A DNA stretch of 6,117 nt from Rhodospirillales bacterium (GCA_018648445.1 JABGRG010000060.1:16660-22776); one strand, 5' to 3'. Shown: positions 1-6,117, counted from the first letter of the stretch. Notes: a model not told the origin generated them from the sequence alone. Numbers and translations: made by a program.

Positions 1-144
1 GTCCTCGCCGTACAGGCGGTCGTTGCCCGAACCGCCGGAAAGCGTGTCGTGTCCGCCACGGCCATACAGGCTGTCGTTCCCGCCTTCGCCGGAGATGGCA
101 TCGTTGGCTTCCGTTCCGCGCAGGGAGTTATTGGCGTCGGTGCC
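1..144 (-). repeat. RTX calcium-binding nonapeptide repeat block (partial)
   Basis: Residues about 461-508 of the surface protein are tandem nine-residue units of the type GGxGxDxLx. The first copies are degenerate (GTDANNSLR, GTEANDAIS) and the next three are close to consensus. The array continues beyond the left edge, so its full copy number cannot be given. In this family such repeats fold into a calcium-loaded beta roll after export through a type I secretion channel. Confidence 0.85.
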
Positions 145-1524
145 GTCCAATGAATTGGCGATCAACGGATCGACCACGAGCTGGAAACTCGTTTCGGTTC
201 GCGCTTCGCCCCCGGCGGCTTCTTCGGCAATGGCCTCCACCGAAAGCGAATAGGTGCCTTTGGCCCCGGCGGGAACCGTGAGGTTGAGCCCGTCGATATC
301 CCCGCGCCCGAGGGTCCACGATCCGTCGCCATTGTCGGAACCGGCGGAAAGCATTGCGCCTGCGGGCAGACCGGACACTTTGACGCTAAGGGTTTCAGAA
401 CCATCCGTGTCGGAAAGATGGGCGGCGATATCCAGGCCGATCGGAACCGTTTCTGTACCGGTCGCGTCTGCGGCCAAAACCTGCGGCGCGTCGGCAAGCG
501 CCTGGACATTGAAGGACACGTTGCCCTGATCCACGCCGCCGCGACCGTCGGAAACCACAAAGGAAAATTGGTCCGTTCCGCTGAAATCCGGGTCGGGCGT
601 ATATGCGTAAGTTCCGTCCGGCGAAATCGTCACACTGCCGTGGTCGGGGTGTCCGCCGCCAGCCACAGCGAATGTCAGGTCGTCTCCGTTGCCGTCAAAA
701 GCCGAAAGGCGTCCCTCGGAAAGCCCGTCCTCGGCCGAGGCGACATTGATGATATCCACCGCCCTGGGTGCGGCATTGCTTGGTGGTGGCGCGGCATCAT
801 CCGCAACGATGGCTTCAACGGGCGGGGGCGGAGGCGCCAGCGGAGCCGAGAGGGGTATCGGAGCCGGTGGTGGCGGCGGGGGGGGGGGGGGGGGCGGCGG
901 AGCGGCTACACGCTGCGGGGCCGGTTCGACGTTTGGTTCAACACCGGGGTTCGGGTCGGGATCAGCTTCGCCCGACGGGTTTCCACTGCCCGCAGTTTCC
1001 CCGCCGTCGCCAACACCCGTATCGCCAGATCCGGGCTCTTCGGAATCAAGCGGATCGATGTCGCCGCCATCACCCGTGGCCAACTCGATATCTTCCAAGT
1101 CGCCGAATTCGCCGCTGTCGGCATCGTCGGCGGACGTTTGCACGCCCTCCTGATCGTCGATATCGTCGACGTCGGCGATTTCCAGCCCGTCCAGACCATC
1201 GGTTTCGTCATTGCCGTCGTTTCCGCCAATGCCTTCGCCCGCCGCAACACCGGTTTTGGCGGCGGAAACCAGTTGTTCCAATTCAACGCCGGGAATGGTC
1301 GTTCCATCGGCGGCAACCAGTGTCGGCGTATCCTCGCCAGTGAAAAACCCACGGACGACCATGCGGAAACCGTCAGCGCCGGTCAGCACCAAATCTTCAC
1401 CTGACTGTTCGAAACTGACCTCGGAAAGGTCAATCCCTTCGGGCAAGACGAACGTCCGACCGTCCTCGGTATCGGTGGCGGCCACCTGGATCAGGTTGCC
1501 GCCGGTGGCAGAGACATTCGCCAT
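1..1524 (-). CDS. Large secreted cadherin-like/RTX surface protein, N-terminal 508 residues (3' end outside window)
   Basis: An uninterrupted minus-strand frame starts at ATG 1524 (GGAAG ribosome site 6 nt upstream; in-frame stop at 1537-1539) and is still open at base 1. Visible order: compact N-terminal domain (about 24-80, pattern LPEG...SGEDLVLTGADG...GFF) resembling the prefix domains of BapA-like adhesins; V93-A-A-G96; a linker to about 208 with some 35 Asp/Glu and one Arg; 12 prolines (209-220) and a second run of five (231-235); a cadherin-like repeat (about 250-341, with GTYAYTPDPDFSGTD); a second repeat domain (about 345-453, DTDGSETLSV...GLPAGA); then RTX nonapeptides from about 461 (GGNDSLYG, GGHDTLSG, GSGNDRLYG) that should bind calcium. 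There is no Sec signal peptide, as expected for a type I secretion substrate whose signal is C-terminal, here outside the window. Family knowledge points to a cell-surface adhesin; the exact role and full length are unknown. Confidence 0.9.
   Translation of the reverse strand, partial: MANVSATGGNLIQVAATDTEDGRTFVLPEGIDLSEVSFEQSGEDLVLTGADGFRMVVRGFFTGEDTPTLVAADGTTIPGVELEQLVSAAKTGVAAGEGIGGNDGNDETDGLDGLEIADVDDIDDQEGVQTSADDADSGEFGDLEDIELATGDGGDIDPLDSEEPGSGDTGVGDGGETAGSGNPSGEADPDPNPGVEPNVEPAPQRVAAPPPPPPPPPPPPAPIPLSAPLAPPPPPVEAIVADDAAPPPSNAAPRAVDIINVASAEDGLSEGRLSAFDGNGDDLTFAVAGGGHPDHGSVTISPDGTYAYTPDPDFSGTDQFSFVVSDGRGGVDQGNVSFNVQALADAPQVLAADATGTETVPIGLDIAAHLSDTDGSETLSVKVSGLPAGAMLSAGSDNGDGSWTLGRGDIDGLNLTVPAGAKGTYSLSVEAIAEEAAGGEARTETSFQLVVDPLIANSLDGTDANNSLRGTEANDAISGEGGNDSLYGRGGHDTLSGGSGNDRLYGED
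878..894. repeat. 17-base mononucleotide tract (G on plus, C on coding strand)
   Basis: Seventeen consecutive G on the plus strand lie inside the RTX gene and encode part of a 12-proline run, the rest of which uses mixed CCG/CCA codons. At this length the gene frame is intact on both sides. One base fewer would shift translation into a frame that stops at 675-677; one more would stop at 815-817. Both stops precede the cadherin-like and RTX domains. The length is typical of contingency tracts prone to slipped-strand mispairing, but it is also a place where sequencing and assembly often miscount. Confidence 0.9.
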
Positions 1525-1546
1525 TCTAGGCTTCCGTCACTTTGGC

Positions 1547-1575
1547 GGTATTGACGCCGAAAAAGGGAATGTCAA
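1547..1575 (-). promoter_or_regulatory. Candidate sigma-70 type promoter for the RTX gene
   Basis: On the minus strand a perfect TTGACA (1575-1570) is followed after 17 nt by AATACC (1552-1547), which matches the -10 consensus at only three of six positions. Transcription would begin near 1540, leaving a leader of about 16 nt that still includes the GGAAG ribosome site. The -35 box is convincing, the -10 box weak, so an activator or another sigma factor may be involved. Confidence 0.3.
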
Positions 1576-1828
1576 ACGCACGGCCGAGCGGGCGCTGTAT
1601 CAGCGGAATAGTCGGTTTATTGATATGAAAATGGGAATTGGCGCTAATACGCTTCTTATTTTGCATTGCAGAATGCGAATCCCCCTTCTCTTTCGCGTTC
1701 TTACGGCGCAATCACCCCCCAAATTCGTGACCAACGCCTGATTGACCGTCATTACTCCGCAAACGGCATGCCAACTACGAACATATCAAGGCTTCCTACG
1801 CCCCAATATCAAAATGTAGCCCCACGGC

Positions 1829-1841
1829 CGCGATAATCGCG
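1829..1841. repeat. 13-bp perfect palindrome, operator-like
   Basis: CGCGAT-A-ATCGCG forms six-base arms around a single centre base, 34 bp beyond the amidase stop codon. It lacks a T tract and is too short for a normal terminator. A protein-binding site is possible, but nothing else in the window repeats it, so its role is open. Confidence 0.3.
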
Positions 1842-1874
1842 CAATATGTGGAAAGAAGAAAGGGGAAATGCGCC

Positions 1875-3281
1875 CTATGCAGAAGCCCCTGAGGAGGAAA
1901 CGAAACCGCTAAGATCGGGGCTTTCGGCCCGCCCAAACACCTCTTCGATGGCCCGCGCCACGGCCACCGCCCGGGCGTCTTCTCCGGCGCGGCACATAAC
2001 CTGAAAACCGACCGGAAGGCGGCCTTTCGCAATCGGAACGGGCAACACGGCCCCACACAGGCCAAACAGATTTCCCGGTTGCGAGTTTTGGCTCATCCGC
2101 ATGGTTGTTTCGAGAGCCTTGTTCACGTCGGAAAGATCGGAAACGGGAACCGCCGTCAACGCCGCCGACGGCGATATCCAGGCGTCGAACGGGCGCATTT
2201 TTTCGTCAACGATCCTGGAGATCTCCGCCCTGCGCTGTTCAAGCCGCAGAACGTTCCATCCCGGTTCCTCCAGCCCGCGGGCCGAGCGGGCCGAAACCAC
2301 CGGATCCATGATGGTGCGCCCCTGCTCGTACCGCTCGCGGCCCAAAACCGAAATCAGGCAGACGGGCAGAATGGTGGGAAAATAGGTTTCCCTCTCGGCG
2401 GCCTCGGGATGATCCACACCCGACAAAACAGCGCCCGCAGCCTCCAGCGTCGCGCACGCATCAGCCATGGCGGCTTCAACCTCGGGGCCCAAGTTTTGGA
2501 ACAAGTAATCCGGGCACCCGAGTTTCAACCCCTTTACCGACGAGACCGCCGCTTTCGCCTGCCCCGACAACGCCGCGAAGACAATCTCGGCATCTGCCGC
2601 CGAACGCGTCAGCGGACCGATGGTATCCAGATGCCGGGCCAGCGGGAAGACGCCGTCCGCCGGCCACAGACCCCAGGTCGTCTTGAGCCCGGAAATGCCG
2701 CACATGGCGGCCGGGACCCGCACCGACCCGCCGGTATCAGAACCGATGGCGAAACCGCACATTCCGGCGGCAACGGCGGCAGCCGAACCGGTCGACGATC
2801 CGCCGGTCAATCGTTTGATATCCGAATCCCACGGGTTCCAGGGCGTTCCCCGGGGCTGGCTTGGCCCATTGATGCCGAAGGCGAACTCGACGGTTCGGGT
2901 CTTGCCCAAAATGACGCATCCTGCGCGCTTCAACGCCTTGACGAAACTTCCCTCCTCGCCGATCAGATCGGCGACGTTCAGGCGCGTACCAGCCGTGGTT
3001 GGCATTCCCTCAACGGCGAAAAGGTCCTTCACCGCGACCGGAACCCCCATCAACGGACCAAGGTCGGTGCCCGACGCCAGAAGGGCGTCCACGGCGCCGG
3101 CGCATTCCAAAGCCTGATCGGCGGCAAGGTACTGAAAGGCACTGATTTGCGGGTCCAGAGCCGCTATTCGATCGAGAAACGCCTGGGTTGTTTCCAGGGC
3201 GCTGGTCTTGCCGTCACGCAGGCGCTTGCCATATGCCTCAATACCACCACGTTCGAACGGGTCCATCGGAATGCCCGACAT
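1875..3281 (-). CDS. Amidase-signature family hydrolase (amidase)
   Basis: This 468-residue protein has the length and motif order of the amidase signature family, which hydrolyses carboxylic amides through a Ser-cisSer-Lys triad. Counting from ATG 3281, the lysine is K85 in GVPVAVKDLF, the cis-serine is S162 in GGSSTGSAAAVAAG, and the nucleophile is S186 in GSDTGGSVRVPAA. The 24-residue spacing between the two serines matches that of fatty acid amide hydrolase. GISGLKTT and LDTIGPLTRS follow, also typical. The start is set by GGGGAGG six nt upstream; a GTG at 3296 is in frame but lies before and within that ribosome site. There is no signal peptide, so it is presumably cytoplasmic. The substrate cannot be read from sequence; a GatA role is unlikely because no gatB or gatC is adjacent. 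The peptidase gene upstream is divergent and the RTX gene 350 bp downstream, so it looks monocistronic here. Confidence 0.92.
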   Translation of the reverse strand: MSGIPMDPFERGGIEAYGKRLRDGKTSALETTQAFLDRIAALDPQISAFQYLAADQALECAGAVDALLASGTDLGPLMGVPVAVKDLFAVEGMPTTAGTRLNVADLIGEEGSFVKALKRAGCVILGKTRTVEFAFGINGPSQPRGTPWNPWDSDIKRLTGGSSTGSAAAVAAGMCGFAIGSDTGGSVRVPAAMCGISGLKTTWGLWPADGVFPLARHLDTIGPLTRSAADAEIVFAALSGQAKAAVSSVKGLKLGCPDYLFQNLGPEVEAAMADACATLEAAGAVLSGVDHPEAAERETYFPTILPVCLISVLGRERYEQGRTIMDPVVSARSARGLEEPGWNVLRLEQRRAEISRIVDEKMRPFDAWISPSAALTAVPVSDLSDVNKALETTMRMSQNSQPGNLFGLCGAVLPVPIAKGRLPVGFQVMCRAGEDARAVAVARAIEEVFGRAESPDLSGFVSSSGASA

Positions 3282-3497
3282 TTTTTTCCTCCCCACGATT
3301 GTTTTTTGCGCCTCTCGAAATCATCTATCCATCCGGGACAGACGTCACCTTAATCCGCCTTCATTCGTTTCGCGAGGGTAACGCAATGAAACCAAATTGG
3401 CTGGGTGGCGAAATCGACGTGAAACAGAGGGCCAATATCGCGGTCGGACAAGAGCGAGAATTGGTGCCGGCCTACAGACGCGGGATTGACAAATACC
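3282..3497. other. Divergent intergenic region between amidase and LapG-type peptidase
   Basis: This 216-bp region must hold the promoters of two divergent genes. I cannot point to a convincing -35/-10 pair for either. An ATG at 3386 with a good GAGGG site 7 nt upstream opens a 72-codon frame that overlaps the start of the peptidase gene out of frame (see findings). Confidence 0.5.
3286..3293 (-). promoter_or_regulatory. Strong ribosome-binding site that fixes the amidase start
   Basis: The minus strand reads GGGGAGG, then six A, then ATG at 3281. This near-ideal site favours the ATG at 3281 over the in-frame GTG at 3296 and the ATG at 3266. Confidence 0.75.
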
Positions 3498-4127
3498 ATG
3501 CTGCATCCATCCGCCAACGTTCCGAAGATCCTTCTCTTCCTTCTTGTTGCCGTCGTCGTTGCCTGGGTGCCGCGGGCTGCGACGGCAGACCATGGCGCCG
3601 CTGAACGTCTGGTTCCGCCGCCCAAGGGATTTATCGATTTCTGCCGACGCCATCCCGGAGAATGCACTTCAGTCGGCAAGGCCCCGGCGGTGATCGGCTT
3701 CTCGCCCGCCCGCTTCGATCAAATTTCGGATATCAACCGGAAAACCAATTTAAACATTTCGTATCGTGCCGACAGCTACACTTTCGGGCGCCTGGAATTC
3801 TGGGAATATCCGTTCGTCTATGGCGACTGCGAAGACTACGCGCTCCTTAAGAAGCGCCAGCTGACAAAGCTGGGATTTCACCCCTCGAGCCTGCTGCTCG
3901 CCACGGTACGCACCCAAAACGTGGGGCTTCACGTGGTCCTTCTGGTGTTGACGAGCGACGGCACCTGGGTACTCGACAATAGGAACCCATCGGTCGTCCG
4001 GCCACAGGCGACCACCTATGAATGGCTCAGTCGCCAGAGCCGTTTTAACCCGGCGAACTGGGTCGCCATGGATTCCGTCCATTCGCACAGGATGCCCGGC
4101 GCCGCGACCGCGACCGGCGGGAACTGA
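3498..4127 (+). CDS. Exported transglutaminase-like cysteine peptidase (LapG/BTLCP type, DUF920)
   Basis: The 209-residue protein begins with a Sec signal peptide (charged start, hydrophobic ILLFLLVAVVVAW at 11-23, cleavage near A30 in ATAD), so it should act in the periplasm. The mature part carries the bacterial transglutaminase-like cysteine peptidase motifs: C111 in GDCEDYALLKK, H145 in VGLHVVLLV and D160 in VLDNRNPSV, an apparently intact Cys-His-Asp triad spaced as in LapG. The acidic residues of DCEDY correspond to the calcium-binding site described for LapG. FCRRHPGEC (C49, C56) and LEFWEYP are also usual in alphaproteobacterial members. LapG cleaves RTX adhesins at a di-alanine site to free them from the cell; whether this protein does so is inferred from the neighbouring RTX gene. 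ATG 3498 is the best start (in-frame stop at 3420-3422), though its ribosome site is poor (GGGA 12 nt away); TTG 3486 is an alternative. Its stop lies 4 bp from that of the convergent gene. Confidence 0.9.
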   Translation: MLHPSANVPKILLFLLVAVVVAWVPRAATADHGAAERLVPPPKGFIDFCRRHPGECTSVGKAPAVIGFSPARFDQISDINRKTNLNISYRADSYTFGRLEFWEYPFVYGDCEDYALLKKRQLTKLGFHPSSLLLATVRTQNVGLHVVLLVLTSDGTWVLDNRNPSVVRPQATTYEWLSRQSRFNPANWVAMDSVHSHRMPGAATATGGN

Positions 4128-4137
4128 CTTATCAGTT
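4122..4137. repeat. Small inverted repeat holding both convergent stop codons
   Basis: AACTGA-CTTA-TCAGTT is a perfect six-base inverted repeat with a four-base loop. Its left arm contains the TGA of the peptidase gene and its right arm the TGA of the facing gene on the other strand. It has few G-C pairs and no T tract, so it would be a weak terminator at best. Confidence 0.4.
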
Positions 4138-5856
4138 GATCACCTGCCAGCCTCCGCCTCCGCTTTGGTTGCCACTTTGATTGTCGGTGGGCCCCCACGG
4201 TTGGTTCACGCCGGGTGTTCGCGGCGGCGGGCGGCGGTCCGGAATTGACGGGCCCGTTTGCGTTGCCCCGCGTGCGCCCGGGCGGGCATCCAGATTGGTA
4301 AACAACCATCCTCCCATTGTCGCGCCCCAAACATTGAAGCAGTATTTTTCCGGATCATCCACACTGTCGGTAAAGTATTTGCGGACCAGTTGCTCAATGT
4401 CGTTGGCGGCGGACGATGCCGCCGAGGGGGTCGACGGGTCGCTGACAAGGCTGCGGATATAATTCACGATGCGCTGGGCGGTTCCGACGCCGACCAATCC
4501 TGAATTTAGCCCTCCGCCCATCCCGCTTCGGGTCACATTGGCCACTTGCTCGCCACGCGCCTGAATCTCGAAAAACGCGGTGCCAAACAAGTGGTACCAT
4601 GGACCGGCATTGTCGCCCGCAAGCGGATCTCTTGCCGGTCGGCTTGGCAATTGTCCGCCGCGAATGGTCGCCAAATATCTGCCGAAGAAAGCCCGGTCGG
4701 GTTGAATCCCTGTCAGGTTCGCATCTCCCGAACGGGCCAACGAACGAAGTGTGTTGTGGGCCAGCAAGGCGGCGGAGCGGGCGTCACCGTTGCGTTGTTC
4801 CAGCGCCAGAGCGAACACATCACCGGGATTAAGCCTGCGGCTCTCGCGAAGGCTTTTCCTGACGATCCCCTGCATCAATCCGGCTTCGGTTCCCCTGGGC
4901 GCGGCCTTCTCAAGGCGTTGGAATGAAGCCTGATAGCGCAACACCGTTTGCGCGTCTTCGGCCCGCGTAAACACAAAATCCTGGGAAGTGTTGCGCATGT
5001 CGAACCGGTTGTTCAAGCCGCCGCCCGATGCGTAAAGCCAATTTAACGCCGCCAGTTGCGCGACTTTACTGTCGGGCACGGAAACGTGAAGCGGTTTCCC
5101 GGGGTTGCGGCTTTTATAGGCCGCCACCGCTTGGCGCAGGTCCGCCATCAACCCATCCAGGTCGTGCCGAATGTGGGTTTCCGCAGGTTGGCGGATGCCG
5201 TAGGCGGCCAGCCCTTCCTTACAAATCTTCAAGCCTTCCGGCGGATAAAACTGCTCGGGCGGTTGCGGTGGTTGCGCGGGTTGGGGCGGGGGGACGGCAG
5301 CACTATCGGGAACCAGCACAAATGCGATGGCCGCCGAGCCGGTTTCCGTTTCCTCCTTGTTGACCGGCGCGCCCTGAGCCTTTCGCGAATAATGCCAAAC
5401 CGTGGTTCCCGACACGCTTAAATTCCAGGATGCCGCACCCTGCGGCGCGCCGATACGCGCCTGCCCGGAACCGGCGGTGGCCTGTTGAACCGGGCCGCCC
5501 GAGAAGCTGTATTTTTCGTCTTTTATGCGCCACTGGGCGTAGCCGTGAAAACTGCCCGAAACGGTTTCCCACGAACAACCCGTCGGCCCCTGACTTTGGA
5601 TCGTCGTATTGCGACCGACATTGGTGTGGGCGGCCGGGTCGATGCAGAATTTCCGCCGTTTGCCCATGGTCATCGCCATGATCGCACCACCGCTCACACG
5701 AACCTCGGCGCCCGGCGTCAGGGTGGTGCCGCCGAAAGACACCTCCATGTCTGTAGCCGACACCAATGTGGCCTTCAGCGTAGCGGCATGCAATTGAGGC
5801 GTTGCAGAGGCAAAAACCATGAAAGTCGCAGCAGAAATGGCGGGCCAAATGCGCAT
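4132..5856 (-). CDS. Exported protein of unknown function, two-domain with proline-rich linker
   Basis: I do not recognise this 574-residue protein. It starts at ATG 5856 with GGGAG seven nt upstream and opens with a Sec signal peptide, cleavage likely after A24 (QLHA-ATLK), so it is periplasmic or secreted. Residues 25-182 are short, polar and beta-like, with C71 and C94 as a possible disulfide. A proline-rich linker follows (about 189-206, repeated PPQP units). The rest is mainly helical (about 210-520) and contains distinctive aromatic stretches GPWYHLFGTAFFEI (418-431) and YCFNVWGATMGGWLF (505-519); C212 and C506 may pair. The last 50 residues are rich in Gly, Pro, Asn and Gln and look disordered. 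There is no transmembrane segment after the signal peptide and no catalytic motif that I can name. The convergent neighbour is the LapG-type peptidase, so both products are likely to be periplasmic; a functional link is not shown. Confidence 0.85.
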   Translation of the reverse strand: MRIWPAISAATFMVFASATPQLHAATLKATLVSATDMEVSFGGTTLTPGAEVRVSGGAIMAMTMGKRRKFCIDPAAHTNVGRNTTIQSQGPTGCSWETVSGSFHGYAQWRIKDEKYSFSGGPVQQATAGSGQARIGAPQGAASWNLSVSGTTVWHYSRKAQGAPVNKEETETGSAAIAFVLVPDSAAVPPPQPAQPPQPPEQFYPPEGLKICKEGLAAYGIRQPAETHIRHDLDGLMADLRQAVAAYKSRNPGKPLHVSVPDSKVAQLAALNWLYASGGGLNNRFDMRNTSQDFVFTRAEDAQTVLRYQASFQRLEKAAPRGTEAGLMQGIVRKSLRESRRLNPGDVFALALEQRNGDARSAALLAHNTLRSLARSGDANLTGIQPDRAFFGRYLATIRGGQLPSRPARDPLAGDNAGPWYHLFGTAFFEIQARGEQVANVTRSGMGGGLNSGLVGVGTAQRIVNYIRSLVSDPSTPSAASSAANDIEQLVRKYFTDSVDDPEKYCFNVWGATMGGWLFTNLDARPGARGATQTGPSIPDRRPPPRTPGVNQPWGPTDNQSGNQSGGGGWQVIN

Positions 5857-5900
5857 GTTGTTTCTCCCGGACCGACGAACAGCACCAAAATTAATGCGGG

Positions 5901-5929
5901 ATGATAGCGGGGTTACACATCACGCGGAA
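5901..5929 (-). promoter_or_regulatory. Weak candidate promoter for the unknown exported protein
   Basis: On the minus strand TATCAT (5906-5901; five of six matches to -10) is preceded after 17 nt by TTCCGC (5929-5924; three of six). This would give a leader of roughly 40 nt carrying the GGGAG ribosome site. The -35 half is poor. Confidence 0.25.
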
Positions 5930-5991
5930 GGGCGCGGGAACCAGATACCGGCAAGAAGTTCGGGCTGAATAGATCAACGGCCGCCATCGCG

Positions 5992-6020
5992 TGGAAAACG
6001 GCCTCATTTTCGTGTATAAT
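5992..6020 (+). promoter_or_regulatory. Candidate sigma-70 promoter reading out of the right edge
   Basis: TGGAAA (5992-5997, four of six matches) is followed after exactly 17 nt by a perfect TATAAT (6015-6020). It points rightwards, away from the unknown exported-protein gene, and would serve a gene starting beyond the window; no coding start is visible in the remaining 97 bases. The local sequence from 6001 to 6060 is A/T-rich, as promoters often are. Confidence 0.45.
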
Positions 6021-6117
6021 TTACTCCGCTATTAAGAATGGCATAACGCCCCTTCCTAGGTGAAGCGTCGCAAGGTTTGCCGCTGGAATTGAATTACGCT
6101 GCTTCCCATATATAGCG

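Larger units (their letters stand above)
1525..1874. other. Intergenic region between RTX gene and amidase
   Basis: This 350-bp stretch is visibly richer in A/T than the flanking genes. Besides the promoter candidate it contains a 13-bp palindrome (1829-1841, CGCGAT-A-ATCGCG) and a hairpin-capable GCATT-gcag-AATGC (1663-1676). Neither is followed by a T run on either strand, so I see no convincing intrinsic terminator for the amidase. A minus-strand open frame of 61 codons (1526-1711, TTG start) ends just before the RTX start, but has no ribosome site I would trust or recognisable product. The distance argues that the RTX gene is transcribed separately from the amidase. Confidence 0.6.

Noticed and set aside
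906..1352. Minus-strand frame of 148 codons within the RTX gene
   Set aside because: It is an alternative frame of the same strand; the true frame is continuous from 1524 to the left edge and shows the domains.
418..1404. Plus-strand open frame of 328 codons across the RTX gene
   Set aside because: It lies opposite the clearly recognisable RTX protein frame, is rich in Arg and Gly without domain pattern, and exists because of the high GC content.
1663..1676. Hairpin GCATT-gcag-AATGC as a terminator
   Set aside because: The stem is only five base pairs plus a wobble extension, and no T run follows on either strand.
1526..1711. Minus-strand 61-codon frame ending just before the RTX start
   Set aside because: It needs a TTG start, has no clear ribosome site and shows no recognisable protein features; the overlap with the promoter candidate also argues against it.
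3282..3296. GTG at 3296 as the amidase start
   Set aside because: The strong ribosome site GGGGAGG lies inside that extension and points to ATG 3281; the extra residues MGRKK have no support.
2079..3353. Plus-strand open frame of 424 codons across the amidase gene
   Set aside because: It is antisense to an amidase with intact catalytic motifs; its own translation is low-complexity Arg/Gly-rich and resembles no protein.
3486..3491. Perfect TTGACA at the start of the peptidase frame as a -35 box
   Set aside because: No acceptable -10 box lies 16-18 nt downstream, and transcription from it would begin inside the coding region.

Overview
The window looks like GC-rich chromosomal DNA of an alphaproteobacterium, possibly a member of the Rhodospirillales. 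This rests on the style of the RTX-type surface protein, the GDCEDY-type transglutaminase-like cysteine peptidase and the overall codon use. It is an inference; the window holds no taxonomic marker.

Layout, left to right. (1) 1-1524, minus strand: the N-terminal 508 residues of a large secreted cadherin-like/RTX protein that runs off the left edge. It has a small N-terminal beta domain, a very acidic linker, a 12-proline run encoded by an uninterrupted 17-base homopolymer (C on the coding strand), two repeat domains and the first calcium-binding RTX nonapeptides. (2) 1525-1874: a 350-bp, relatively AT-rich intergenic stretch with a possible promoter for the RTX gene. (3) 1875-3281, minus: an amidase-signature hydrolase with an intact Lys-Ser-Ser triad. 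(4) 3282-3497: a divergent intergenic region. (5) 3498-4127, plus: an exported transglutaminase-like cysteine peptidase of the LapG/BTLCP type with an intact Cys-His-Asp triad. (6) 4132-5856, minus: an exported 574-aa protein that I do not recognise, ending 4 bp from the peptidase stop. (7) 5857-6117: a further intergenic region with a good plus-strand promoter candidate for a gene beyond the right edge.

The main point of interest is that a giant RTX surface protein and a LapG-type periplasmic protease are encoded about 2 kb apart. In the Lap systems of pseudomonads and relatives, LapG cleaves an RTX adhesin at a di-alanine site just after its N-terminal retention domain and so releases it from the cell. 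Here an Ala-Ala-Gly site (V93-A-A-G96) lies exactly between the N-terminal domain and the flexible acidic linker. The 17-base homopolymer just downstream could in addition act as a length-variable on/off switch: loss or gain of one base would end translation before any cadherin or RTX domain. Together these suggest an adhesin controlled both by proteolytic release and by phase variation. That is a hypothesis; no LapD-like receptor or type I secretion gene lies in the window. The amidase shows no evident link to it.
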